A stretch of DNA of 64,000 bases, from NCBI RefSeq assembly GCF_003259845.1, contig NZ_QLMJ01000012.1, forward strand, positions 1-64,000. Direction: 5' to 3'. Of this stretch, positions 7,440 to 15,253 are shown one piece after another. The notes under the pieces were generated by a model, which saw nothing but the letters and a program-made list of their open reading frames with translations, did not search any database and was not told the DNA's origin. Position numbers and translations under genes: made by a program. The DNA is from Actinoplanes lutulentus (lineage in GTDB: Bacteria > Actinomycetota > Actinomycetes > Mycobacteriales > Micromonosporaceae). Within the stretch, counting starts at the first letter, position 1; every line of letters starts with the position of its first letter.

Positions 7440-8867
7440 TCACCGCTCGAATCGCCACAGCTTGAGCTCGGCGCCGTCCCGGCACGCCAGGATCTCGCTC
7501 GTCCACGTGCACTCGGCGTTGACCGCGGACAGCGTTCCGAGCGTGGTCCTTCTCCCGTCCACGGCCGAGATCGTGGTGATGTCGTACCCCTTGGCCGTCG
7601 GGGTCTGCAGCAGCACGTTCGCGTCGTCGATCCAGCCCTGGCCGATGTGGCCGAAGGTGTCCCCACCCTGGGCGATCACCCGGCCGTCCACGTCGTACAG
7701 GCTCGCCGAGCCGCTCGCGCTGGTCACCAGGACCCGCCCGGCCCGGCTGGACGCCGAGAGCAGGGCGTCCCCGAACTGGGCCGTCCAGAGGATCCGGCCA
7801 GTCGTCGTGTCGATCACCTTGACGGTCTCCGGGTTCAGGCCGCCGTCCCTGGTGTATCCCTCGGTGGAGGCCACGCAGATCCGACCCGTTCCGCACGGGG
7901 CGGCGTCCCGCATGAGGCCGGTCCTGATCGAGTAGAGATCCCGGACCTTCCCGGTGGACACGTCGGCTGCGACGAGCCGGGACGGTTTGTCGAGATATCC
8001 GACCGTGTCCTTGATCAGCGCCAGATCGCCGGAGACGCTGAAGCCGGTCATCAGTTTCGGCCGGACGGTCGTCGCCACCGACTTCAGGATCTTTCCGGTG
8101 TGGATGTCCCGGACCAGCACCGTGCCGCCGAGCGTGAGCTGCGCGAACCGGTCGTCGCTGAAATGGAGGCTCCGCCTGGTGGTGTTCTCCAGGAAACCGA
8201 TCGAGTGGCGGGGGCGGTCGTCGCCAGAGGCGGGTACGGACCAGAGCTTCTTGCCGGTGCGCAGCGCGAAACCCTCGGACAGGCCGCCGACGTTGACCCG
8301 GACCAGCACCCCGTCGCCGACCACGACGTCGCCGTTGGCCGGGTCCACCGTCTTCCAGAGCTCGGCGCCGGTCTCCGGGTCGCGGACACTCAGGTCCGGC
8401 CCGTCGTAGAGGACCATGCCGCCGGGCACCGCGACCGGCCCGTTCATCTCGATCGCGTTGAGCCGGCCGGCATCCCAGACCTTGGCGCCGCTCCGGGCGT
8501 CCACCCCGATCACCTCGAGCGGGTCGTTCTCGAAGCCCCCGGACGCGACCGAGACCCGGTCGTCGTTGATGGCGATCATGCTGAGCATGGTTTCGTCGGC
8601 CGGCCCGTGCAGGCGCAGGGGCGACCCGATCGGGGCGATTCCGCGGATGGTGTTCGCCGGCAGGATGGGCTCGGGGGAGGGGTCGTGCCGCCAGGCGACG
8701 CCGGCGCCGGCGCCCGCGACGACGATCAGCACCGTGGCGGCCGCGGCGATCACCGCGTTCCGGTTGCGGCGCCGCCCGATCCGGCGCGCGGCGTCCGGCC
8801 CGGCCAGCGGGAGGACGTCGGCCTGACGGCCCATCGCGGTGAAGATGTCATCCAGATCAGCGGCCAC
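7440..8867 (-). CDS. Membrane-anchored PQQ-like beta-propeller protein, sigma factor partner
   Basis: A 475-residue protein. Residues 1-45 are hydrophilic and cytoplasmic (begins VAADLDDIFTAMGRQ). One transmembrane helix follows (NAVIAAAATVLIVVAGAGAG). The remaining roughly 400 residues outside have repeated blade motifs such as GAKVWDAGRL, GAELWKTVDP, GKKLWSVPAS, GKVRDLYSIR and GRILWTAQFG, typical of PQQ/WD-like propellers. GTG start at 8867 has AAGGAG 7-8 nt upstream and overlaps the end of the sigma gene by 11 bp, so the two are translationally coupled. The arrangement (short cytoplasmic segment, one helix, large outer sensor) suggests a role in controlling the sigma factor, but no standard zinc anti-sigma motif is present. 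Confidence 0.8.
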   Translation of the reverse strand: MAADLDDIFTAMGRQADVLPLAGPDAARRIGRRRNRNAVIAAAATVLIVVAGAGAGVAWRHDPSPEPILPANTIRGIAPIGSPLRLHGPADETMLSMIAINDDRVSVASGGFENDPLEVIGVDARSGAKVWDAGRLNAIEMNGPVAVPGGMVLYDGPDLSVRDPETGAELWKTVDPANGDVVVGDGVLVRVNVGGLSEGFALRTGKKLWSVPASGDDRPRHSIGFLENTTRRSLHFSDDRFAQLTLGGTVLVRDIHTGKILKSVATTVRPKLMTGFSVSGDLALIKDTVGYLDKPSRLVAADVSTGKVRDLYSIRTGLMRDAAPCGTGRICVASTEGYTRDGGLNPETVKVIDTTTGRILWTAQFGDALLSASSRAGRVLVTSASGSASLYDVDGRVIAQGGDTFGHIGQGWIDDANVLLQTPTAKGYDITTISAVDGRRTTLGTLSAVNAECTWTSEILACRDGAELKLWRFER

Positions 8868-9402
8868 GACGAGCTCCTTCCGGGATCTCTTCCCGATGCA
8901 GGGCGGCGGCCAGTCCGGCCCGCCCTCTCGACAGCCACGACTTGACGGTTCCGGCCGAGGCTCCGGTCTCCACCGCGATCTCGGCGATCGACCGGTCCAG
9001 CAGGTAATGCAGGGCCAGCGCCCGCCGGTGCGCGGCCGGCAGCGTCCGCATGGCCTGGACCAGCAGGACCACGTCCTCCGACGGTGGTGGCACTGTCGGG
9101 CCGGGTGGCTGGGCCGTGGCGTGGTCACGGCGGACGAACAATCGCCGCCATCGGTCGGTGGAGAGCCTGTTCACCACGAGACGCAGCCAGGCCTCCGGAT
9201 CCTCGTACCCGGAGACCCGCCGCCAGCGCTGCCACGCGCGGGCGTACGCCTCCTGAACCAGGTCCTGTGCCTCGGCCGGGTCACCGGTCAGGCCGTACGC
9301 GTATCGAAGCAGCCGCCGGGATGTGTCCCGGTAGAACATGTCGAAGTCGACCTTCACAGAAAGGGACACGGGATGCCCGCCCGGATGGTTGCGCGGCGTC
9401 AC
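8857..9402 (-). CDS. ECF RNA polymerase sigma factor, SigE family
   Basis: A 181-residue ECF sigma factor. Region 2 carries FDMFYRDTSRRLLRYAYGLT and AEAQDLVQEAYARAWQRW. Region 4 carries the helix-turn-helix RSIAEIAVETGASAGTVKSWLSRG. It is of the actinobacterial SigE/SigK-like short type, without extra C-terminal domain. In-frame starts at GTG codons 12 and 16 are possible; the one before KVDFDMFYRD would match the usual family N-terminus, but no binding site decides. It is divergent from proS with only 17 bp between the outermost starts, so promoter elements overlap coding DNA. The overlapping downstream gene encodes its likely membrane partner. Confidence 0.88.
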   Translation of the reverse strand: MTPRNHPGGHPVSLSVKVDFDMFYRDTSRRLLRYAYGLTGDPAEAQDLVQEAYARAWQRWRRVSGYEDPEAWLRLVVNRLSTDRWRRLFVRRDHATAQPPGPTVPPPSEDVVLLVQAMRTLPAAHRRALALHYLLDRSIAEIAVETGASAGTVKSWLSRGRAGLAAALHREEIPEGARRGR

Positions 9403-9419
9403 GACTAGGATTCTTCGAC

Positions 9420-10826
9420 ATGGCTCGTGTGCTCACTCCCCGCGCGGAGGACTTTCCCCGCTGGTACCAGGACCTGATCGCCAAGGCGCAGCTCGCCGAC
9501 AACGGCCCGGTGCGCGGGACGATGGTGATCCGGCCGGTCGGGTACGCCATCTGGGAGCGCATGCAGGCCGACATGGACGCCCGCATCAAGGCGGCCGGCG
9601 TGCAGAACGCGTACTTCCCGCTCTTCATCCCGGAGAGCTACCTGCGCCGCGAGGCCGACCACGTGGAGGGCTTCTCCCCGGAGCTCGCCGTGGTCACCCA
9701 CGCCGGTGGCAAGGAGCTCGCCGAGCCGCTGGTGGTCCGTCCGACCAGCGAGACCGTGATCGGCGAGTTCATGGCCAAGTGGGTCGACTCGTACCGTGAT
9801 CTGCCCCTGCTCCTGAACCAGTGGGCGAACGTGGTCCGCTGGGAGCTGCGGCCGCGCACCTTCCTGCGGACGACCGAGTTCCTCTGGCAGGAGGGTCACA
9901 CCGCGCACGCCACCGAGGCGGACGCCCGCGAGCACGCCCGGGACATCCACCACAACGTCTACCAGGCGTTCATGGAGGACATCCTGGCGATCCCGGTCAT
10001 CCCGGGCCGCAAGACCAAGGGTGAGCGTTTCGCCGGCGCGACGAACACGATGACCGTCGAGGCCATGATGCGCGACGGCAAGGCGCTGCAGATGGGCACC
10101 TCGCACGAGCTCGGCCAGAACTTCGCGAAGGCGTTCGACATCACCTACTCCTCGGCGGACCGCACCGTCGAGCACGCTTGGACCACCTCGTGGGGCACGT
10201 CGACCCGGATGGTCGGCGGTCTGATCATGGTGCACGGCGACGACAACGGCCTGCGGCTTCCGCCGCGCCTCGCGCCGATCCAGGTTCAGATCATGGTGGT
10301 CAAGGCAGGCGAGGGCGTCACCGAAGCGGCGGCCAAGCTGAGCGAGGACCTCAAAACCGCTGGGGTACGCGTAAAGCTCGACGACCGCGTGGACATCCCC
10401 TTCGGCCGTCGTGCCGTCGACGCGGAGCTGCAGGGTGTGCCGATCCGGGTCGAGGTCGGCCCGCGTGACCTGGCGACCGGCAACGTGACGGTGGCCCGCC
10501 GGATCGACGGCACCAAGTCGCCGATCCCGCTCGCCGAGGTGGTGGGCGCGGTCACCAGCGCGCTCAAGGCCGACCAGCAGCGGATGTACGACGACGCGCT
10601 GGCGTTCCGGGTGGAGCACACGGTAGACGTGAAGACCCTCGGTGAGGCGATCGAGGCGTCGCAGACCGGGTTCGCCCGGGTGCCGTGGTCGGCCGTCGGC
10701 GAAGCGGGCGAGAAGGAAGCGAACGGCAAGGCCGTGACGGTCCGCTGCCTGACCCGCGAGGACGGCACGATGCCGGAGTCGGACGACGAGCCGGACCTGA
10801 TCGCGTACCTGGGCCGCTCCTACTGA
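9420..10826 (+). CDS. proS: Prolyl-tRNA synthetase, short archaeal/eukaryote-type
   Basis: Charges tRNA-Pro with proline. At 468 residues it lacks the roughly 180-residue editing insertion of the common bacterial enzyme. It has the archaeal/eukaryote-like class II core: motif 2 region WANVVRWELRPRTFLRTTEFLWQEGHTAHA (split here as WANVVRWELRPR, TTEFLWQEGH), VRPTSETVIG, motif 3 near TTSWGTSTRMVGGLI, an anticodon-binding domain (LAPIQVQIMVVKAGEG), and a C-terminal extension ending LGRSY, as in archaeal ProRS. Start ATG at 9420 gives MARVLTPRAEDFPRWY; an open frame runs further upstream but overlaps the sigma gene. Many actinobacteria carry the long ProRS, so this may be a second copy or a replacement. 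Confidence 0.93.
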   Translation: MARVLTPRAEDFPRWYQDLIAKAQLADNGPVRGTMVIRPVGYAIWERMQADMDARIKAAGVQNAYFPLFIPESYLRREADHVEGFSPELAVVTHAGGKELAEPLVVRPTSETVIGEFMAKWVDSYRDLPLLLNQWANVVRWELRPRTFLRTTEFLWQEGHTAHATEADAREHARDIHHNVYQAFMEDILAIPVIPGRKTKGERFAGATNTMTVEAMMRDGKALQMGTSHELGQNFAKAFDITYSSADRTVEHAWTTSWGTSTRMVGGLIMVHGDDNGLRLPPRLAPIQVQIMVVKAGEGVTEAAAKLSEDLKTAGVRVKLDDRVDIPFGRRAVDAELQGVPIRVEVGPRDLATGNVTVARRIDGTKSPIPLAEVVGAVTSALKADQQRMYDDALAFRVEHTVDVKTLGEAIEASQTGFARVPWSAVGEAGEKEANGKAVTVRCLTREDGTMPESDDEPDLIAYLGRSY

Positions 10827-10828
10827 GC

Positions 10829-11476
10829 ATGGTCTTCATACCGGGCCGGCCGGTCCTCTACCGCAACTTCTCGGGTGGCCGGCTGGTCCATGTCCGGCCC
10901 TGCCGGGTGATCTCCGACGACGAGCGCGGGCTGCTGCTCTGGCTGGCCCGCGGCTCGGCCGTCCTCAACCTGGTGGCCGTGGACGGCCGGGGCGTGCGTG
11001 ACATGACGTTCGCCGAGTGGTCGGTCACCGAGCGCCACCTGGCCCCGGCGACCTGGGCCGGCCCCGGCATCCTGATGTTCCTGCCGGCCGAGGGCGAGCA
11101 CTCGGTGTGGTTCTTCCGTACCGACGAGGGCGCGTTCCGCGAGTGGTACGTGAACCTGGAGGAGCACGGGGTTCGCTGGGACGACGGCGAGATCGCCGGC
11201 GTCGACGTGGTGGACCAGGACCTGGACGTGGTCGCCGGTCCGGACCGCGGCTGGCGGTGGAAGGACGAGGACGAGTTCGCCGAGCGCCTGGCCCTGCCCG
11301 AGCACTACTGGGTGCCGGACCCGGACGCGGTCTGGGCCGAGGGCCGCCGGGTGATCAAGAAAATCGAGGCCGGAGAGTTCCCCTTCGACGGGACCTGGAC
11401 CGATTTCCGCCCGGACCCGGCATGGCCGGCACCCGCCGGGATTCCGCCCGGCTGGGAACGGCCGCCGGCACTGTGA
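10829..11476 (+). CDS. DUF402 domain protein
   Basis: A 215-residue soluble protein with the DUF402 pattern: a beta-rich first half (VLYRNFSGGRLVHVRPCRVI) and the core FREWYVNLEEHGVRWDDG with acidic residues, then GVDVVDQDLDVVAGPDRGWRWKDEDEF and a C-terminal helical part. DUF402 members include FomD-type phosphoesterases that hydrolyse nucleoside phosphate adducts with metal bound by acidic residues. Whether this protein is such an enzyme cannot be told. The ATG lies 2 bp after the proS stop, so co-expression with proS is likely. Confidence 0.83.
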   Translation: MVFIPGRPVLYRNFSGGRLVHVRPCRVISDDERGLLLWLARGSAVLNLVAVDGRGVRDMTFAEWSVTERHLAPATWAGPGILMFLPAEGEHSVWFFRTDEGAFREWYVNLEEHGVRWDDGEIAGVDVVDQDLDVVAGPDRGWRWKDEDEFAERLALPEHYWVPDPDAVWAEGRRVIKKIEAGEFPFDGTWTDFRPDPAWPAPAGIPPGWERPPAL

Positions 11477-11480
11477 CGAC

Positions 11481-11497
11481 CCGGTTGGGCTAACCGG
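11481..11497 (+). terminator. Possible weak terminator after proS-DUF402
   Basis: Hairpin with arms CCGGTT/AACCGG and loop GGGCT, starting 5 bp after the DUF402 stop and followed by CCTTTC. The short stem and poor T tract make it weak. The stretch after it leads into the rpsP operon. Confidence 0.4.
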
Positions 11498-11649
11498 CCT
11501 TTCATCTGGCAGAATGGCTTGTTGGTATCCGGCACGCGTCAGGCGCCCTCTAACCCCTGATCGCGACGCCAGTCCACGAGGCATCGGCCCCATGTCCCCA
11601 CGTGGGTTCCGGTCGGCTCACCCACGTACTTATCAGGAGCGAAAACACC

Positions 11650-12144
11650 GTGGCCGTTAAGATCCGGCTCCTGCGGATGGGCAAGATCCGCAACCCGCAG
11701 TACCGCATCGTCGTCGCCGACTCGCGCACCAAGCGTGACGGTCGCGCCATCGAGTACATCGGCATCTACCAGCCGAAGGAACACCCCTCGGTCATCGAGG
11801 TCAAGTCCGAGCGCGTGCAGTACTGGCTGAGCGTCGGCGCGCAGCCGAGCGAGCCCGTGCAGCGCATCCTCGAGAAGACCGGCGACTGGCAGAAGTTCAA
11901 GAACCTGCCGGCCCCGCCGCCGCTTCTGGTTGCCCCGAGCCGCCAGAACAAGACCGAGATCTACCAGGAAGAAGCGAAGGCCGCTGCCGGTCTCGCCGAC
12001 ACTAAGCCGGCCACGACCCCGAAGAAGGGCGCCAAGGCCGAGAAGACCGCGGAGTCGAAGCCCGTCGAGGCCGCCGAGCCGAACCGCGAGGCTGTGGCCG
12101 AGACGGCAGAGGACCCGGCCGGTGCCGGCGCCGACGCAAGCTGA
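11650..12144 (+). CDS. rpsP: 30S ribosomal protein S16
   Basis: S16 binds 16S rRNA early in 30S assembly. The core (VAVKIRLLRMGKIRNPQYRI to about residue 85) is standard. A further 80 residues form an Ala/Glu/Lys-rich tail (KKGAKAEKTAESK) that is common in actinobacterial S16 and is likely disordered. Total 164 residues. GTG start at 11650 gives the canonical N-terminus; an in-frame start 48 bp upstream is rejected for that reason. First gene of the rpsP-khpA-rimM-trmD operon. Confidence 0.96.
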   Translation: MAVKIRLLRMGKIRNPQYRIVVADSRTKRDGRAIEYIGIYQPKEHPSVIEVKSERVQYWLSVGAQPSEPVQRILEKTGDWQKFKNLPAPPPLLVAPSRQNKTEIYQEEAKAAAGLADTKPATTPKKGAKAEKTAESKPVEAAEPNREAVAETAEDPAGAGADAS

Positions 12145-12379
12145 CGGGGCGCTCCGGCCCGCGCTGGAGCACCTCGTCAAGGGCATCGTCGACAACCCGG
12201 ACGACGTCCGGGTCCGGCTGGTCGACTCGCGCCGCGGCAAGCGGCTCGAGGTTCGCGTGCACCCGGAGGACCTGGGAACGGTCATCGGGCGCGGCGGACG
12301 GACGGCCAAGGCCCTGCGTCAGGTGATCGGCTCGATCGGCGGGCGCGGCATTCGCGTCGACATCGTCGACGCGTACTGA
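12122..12379 (+). CDS. khpA: KH-domain RNA-binding protein KhpA
   Basis: An 85-residue single KH-domain protein (YlqC/KhpA, UPF0109). The signature HPEDLGTVIGRGGRTAKALRQ has the GRGG loop that contacts RNA. In Gram-positive bacteria KhpA works with KhpB in RNA binding and cell elongation control. The GTG start at 12122 overlaps the end of rpsP by 23 bp and has GAGG about 10 nt upstream; no ATG lies nearer the conserved LRPALEHLVKGIV start of the domain. Position between rpsP and rimM is conserved across actinobacteria. Confidence 0.9.
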   Translation: MPAPTQADGALRPALEHLVKGIVDNPDDVRVRLVDSRRGKRLEVRVHPEDLGTVIGRGGRTAKALRQVIGSIGGRGIRVDIVDAY

Positions 12380-12384
12380 TTCAG

Positions 12385-12957
12385 ATGCTGCTCGTCGTCG
12401 GCCAGATCGGTAAGCCGCACGGGATCCGGGGCGAAGTCTCGGTTGTCGTGCGGACCGACGAACCCGAGGCACGCTTCACCGCCGGTTCGGTGTTCATCAC
12501 GGAGGTCCCCCGGGACCGCCGGGTGAGCACCGGCCCGGCGGGCGCGCCTGCCGAACAAGGGGTTCGCTACCAAGTTCCCGCACAGCTCACTCTCGAGTCG
12601 ATCCGCTGGCATCAGGGCCGCGGCATCGCCGTCTTCGAGGGCATCGCCGACCGCAACGTCGCCGAGGAGCTGCGAGGCGTCTTCCTCCAGGTGGACAGCG
12701 CCGGTGTGGCGCCGCCGGAGGATCCTGAAGAGTTCAACGACCACCAGCTGATCGGCCTGCGGGTGGAGTCGCTGGACGGCACCGAGCACGGGACCGTGCT
12801 GCGGATCGACCACGCGCCTTCCTCGGACCTGATCGTGCTGAAGAAGACCGGCGGTGGGACGGCTCTCATCCCGTTCGTCACCGTGATGGTCCCGACCGTG
12901 GACATCGCCGGTGGACGGATCGTCGTCGACCTACCGGAAGGCCTGCTGGATCTGTGA
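12385..12957 (+). CDS. rimM: 16S rRNA processing protein RimM
   Basis: Ribosome maturation factor that acts on the 30S head during assembly, together with S19. The 190-residue protein has the N-terminal RimM barrel (VVGQIGKPHGIRGEVSVVV) and the C-terminal PRC barrel (DHQLIGLRVESLDGTEHGTV and ALIPFVTVMVPTVDI). A hydrophilic insertion around residues 45-65 lies in the N-terminal barrel, as in other actinobacteria. It starts 5 bp after khpA and overlaps trmD by 4 bp (GTGA). Confidence 0.94.
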   Translation: MLLVVGQIGKPHGIRGEVSVVVRTDEPEARFTAGSVFITEVPRDRRVSTGPAGAPAEQGVRYQVPAQLTLESIRWHQGRGIAVFEGIADRNVAEELRGVFLQVDSAGVAPPEDPEEFNDHQLIGLRVESLDGTEHGTVLRIDHAPSSDLIVLKKTGGGTALIPFVTVMVPTVDIAGGRIVVDLPEGLLDL

Positions 12958-13718
12958 AGGTCGACATCATCTCGATCTTCCCGGACTATTTCGCCCCGCT
13001 GGACCTGTCGCTGATCGGCAAGGCGCGGACGACCGGGACGCTGAACCTCTCCGTGCACGACCTGCGGACGTGGACCCACGACGTGCACCGCACGGTGGAC
13101 GACAGCCCGTACGGCGGCGGCCCGGGCATGGTGATGCGTCCGGAGCCGTGGGGCCAGGCGCTGGACGCGGTCGGATCGCCGGGCGCGACGCTTGTCGTCC
13201 CGTCCCCGGTGGGCAAGCCGTTCACCCAGGCCGGCGCGCACGAGCTCGCCGGCCTGGACCACCTGGTCTTCGCCTGCGGCCGTTACGAGGGCATCGACCA
13301 GCGCGTGATCGACGAGGCCGCGGACCGGATGCCGGTCCGCGAGGTCTCGCTCGGTGACTACGTGCTCTTCGGTGGCGAGGTCGCGGTCATCGTGATCCTG
13401 GAAGCGATCACCAGGCTGCTGCCGGGTGTTCTCGGCAACGCCGATTCGCTGACCGAGGAGTCGCACGCGGCCGGCCTGCTGGAGGCCCCGGTCTACACGA
13501 AGCCGGTGTCGTGGCGTGACCGCGAGGTCCCGGACGTGCTGCGCTCCGGCGACCACGGCCGGATAGCCCGCTGGCGGCGCGACCAGAGCATGCTGCGGAC
13601 GCTGACCCGGCGCCCGGACATGTGGGCCGATTACCCTCCGGAAAATCTGGACAAGAAGGACCGGAAGGCGCTGCTAGAGGCCGGATTTCAGATCCCGCCG
13701 GGCCGTGTGGCAGAGTAG
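12954..13718 (+). CDS. trmD: tRNA (guanine-N1)-methyltransferase TrmD
   Basis: Methylates G37 of tRNAs with S-adenosylmethionine, preventing +1 frameshifts. The 254-residue SPOUT enzyme shows YGGGPGMVMRPEP, the cofactor knot CGRYEGIDQRVIDEA and LGDYVLFGGEVA, and the catalytic C-terminal helical region. The GTG start overlaps the rimM stop, giving translational coupling. Confidence 0.96.
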   Translation: MKVDIISIFPDYFAPLDLSLIGKARTTGTLNLSVHDLRTWTHDVHRTVDDSPYGGGPGMVMRPEPWGQALDAVGSPGATLVVPSPVGKPFTQAGAHELAGLDHLVFACGRYEGIDQRVIDEAADRMPVREVSLGDYVLFGGEVAVIVILEAITRLLPGVLGNADSLTEESHAAGLLEAPVYTKPVSWRDREVPDVLRSGDHGRIARWRRDQSMLRTLTRRPDMWADYPPENLDKKDRKALLEAGFQIPPGRVAE

Positions 13719-13795
13719 TGAGGTTGCCGTCTCCACCCGCGCCGCGGGTCGAGGCGAGGATCCCTTGGAGTGGCGGGGGATCAGAATCACCCACC

Positions 13796-13816
13796 GCGCA
13801 CCGACACCCGGTGCGC
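13796..13816 (+). promoter_or_regulatory. Hairpin in rplS leader
   Basis: Arms GCGCACCG and CGGTGCGC pair perfectly around loop ACACC, 21 bp before the rplS start. There is no T tract, so a leader structure is more likely than a terminator. L19 leader RNAs are known from Firmicutes; whether this is one is unknown. Confidence 0.4.
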
Positions 13817-13837
13817 CTCTAGTACGAGGATGCAGCG

Positions 13838-14194
13838 ATGAACACGCTGGACGATCTCGACGCCCAGTCGCAGCGCACCGACAACCCCGACTTCCGCGCC
13901 GGTGACACCGTCAAGGTGCACGCCCGGGTCGTCGAGGGTAACCGTTCCCGTGTCCAGGTCTTCCAGGGTGTGGTGATCGCCCGCCACGGTTCCGGCCTGC
14001 GCGAGACCTTCAAGGTCCGGAAGATCAGCTTCGGCGTCGGTGTCGAGCGGACCTACCCGATCAACAGCCCGGCGCTGGACCGCATCGAGGTCCTGACCCG
14101 TGGTGACGTGCGCCGCGCCAAGCTCTACTACCTGCGTGAGCTCCGTGGCAAGAAGGCCAAGATCAAGGAGCTTCGCGAGAAGCAGTCCGTCTGA
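13838..14194 (+). CDS. rplS: 50S ribosomal protein L19
   Basis: L19 sits at the 30S-50S interface. The 118-residue protein has the full family pattern: FRAGDTVKVHARVVEGNRSR, FQGVVIARHGSG, FKVRKISFGVGVERTYPINS and a basic C-terminus (RRAKLYYLRELRGKKAKIKE). GAGGATG precedes the ATG. It lies 119 bp after trmD with a hairpin between, so it may have its own promoter. Confidence 0.97.
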   Translation: MNTLDDLDAQSQRTDNPDFRAGDTVKVHARVVEGNRSRVQVFQGVVIARHGSGLRETFKVRKISFGVGVERTYPINSPALDRIEVLTRGDVRRAKLYYLRELRGKKAKIKELREKQSV

Positions 14195-14276
14195 CGGACG
14201 ACCGGGTCCGGCACGCAAGGCGCGGGCGAACTACGCTTGCGCCTGTACCGGACGGTTCTGATGAACCTTTTCAGTC

Positions 14277-14319
14277 CTACCGCCCGTAACTTTCCCTAGC
14301 CGGGAAACTCGGGCGGTAG
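14277..14319 (+). promoter_or_regulatory. Nested hairpin between rplS and lepB
   Basis: A 10-bp lower stem (CTACCGCCCG/CGGGCGGTAG, 14277-14286 with 14310-14319) encloses a 6-bp upper stem (TTTCCC/GGGAAA, 14291-14296 with 14302-14307). Internal loops are TAAC and CT, and the apical loop is TAGCC. It lies 82 bp past rplS and about 50 bp before lepB. With no T run it could be a terminator-like processing element or a leader structure for the signal peptidase genes. Confidence 0.5.
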
Positions 14320-14368
14320 TGCTGTATCCGGGGGCGGTTCGGCCGGGCGACGGCAGGAGATGCGAAGC

Positions 14369-15253
14369 GTGGAACCGATGGAAGGCTATACGCCGTCCCG
14401 ACGACGCCGGTCGATGATCCGGCGTAAGGAGATGCCGCTCTGGCAGGAGCTGCCTCTGCTGCTCGTGGTGGCGTTCTGCCTGGCCGTGCTGATCCGGACA
14501 TTCTTGGTCCAAGCGTTCTACATTCCGTCGGGCTCGATGGAGCACACGCTGGAGATCCAGGACCGGGTCCTGGTCAACAAGGTCGTCTACGACATGCGTG
14601 ACCCGCTGCGTGGCGAGATCGTGGTGTTCCGCGGCACCGACGACTGGGCGCCCGAGGTGACCGAGACGGTGAGCAACACCTTCCTCGCGAAACTCGGCCG
14701 TACGATCGGCGACCTGGTCGGCGTCAGCCGGCCCGGCGAGCGCGACTTCATCAAACGGGTGATCGGCCTTCCGGGTGACAAGGTGGCCTGCTGCGACGAG
14801 CAGGGGCGGATCACCGTGAACGGGATCGGCATCGATGAGCCGTACATCTCCGAGGGCTTCAACTCGGACCTGAACCAGCCACCGATCCCGGGGCAGTGCA
14901 CGAGCCGCCGGTTCTCTGAGGTGGTCATCCCGGCCGGGCAGATGTTCGTGATGGGTGACCATCGATCGGTTTCCCAGGATGCCCGCTGCCAGGGTCCGGT
15001 GCCGATCGAGAACGTCATCGGCCGGGCGTTCGTGGTGGTCTGGCCGAGTGATCGGTTCACCAGCCTCAACGTTCCTGACGTGTGGAAACAGTTCGAGGTG
15101 GATCATCCGACCGCTGCCGCGGGCCTGCCGGCCCAGCGCCGGGAGCCGGATCCGATCGTGGCGACCGAGGTTCTGCCGCTCGGGCTCGGCGTGTTTTTAT
15201 CCGCGCGTTCCGGCATGTCGTTCGTGACTCGACGACGTAGGCTCCGAGCGTGA
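14369..15253 (+). CDS. lepB: Signal peptidase I (first of two)
   Basis: Membrane serine protease that cuts signal peptides from exported proteins. One N-terminal transmembrane helix (LPLLLVVAFCLAVLIRTFLV) precedes the catalytic serine in IPSGSMEHTL and the catalytic lysine in DFIKRVIGLPGD. Box E is FVMGDHR. About 294 residues, longer than the neighbour because of an insertion around 90-125 and a roughly 50-residue C-terminal extension after the WPSDRF region. GTG at 14369 is chosen because GGCAGGAG ends 9 nt upstream; ATG at 14360 is too close to that site and ATG 14378 is also possible. It overlaps the second lepB by 4 bp. Confidence 0.92.
   Translation: MEPMEGYTPSRRRRSMIRRKEMPLWQELPLLLVVAFCLAVLIRTFLVQAFYIPSGSMEHTLEIQDRVLVNKVVYDMRDPLRGEIVVFRGTDDWAPEVTETVSNTFLAKLGRTIGDLVGVSRPGERDFIKRVIGLPGDKVACCDEQGRITVNGIGIDEPYISEGFNSDLNQPPIPGQCTSRRFSEVVIPAGQMFVMGDHRSVSQDARCQGPVPIENVIGRAFVVVWPSDRFTSLNVPDVWKQFEVDHPTAAAGLPAQRREPDPIVATEVLPLGLGVFLSARSGMSFVTRRRRLRA

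Noticed and set aside
9084..9419. N-terminal extension of proS
   Set aside because: It overlaps the ECF sigma gene on the other strand, and the family N-terminus starts at 9420.
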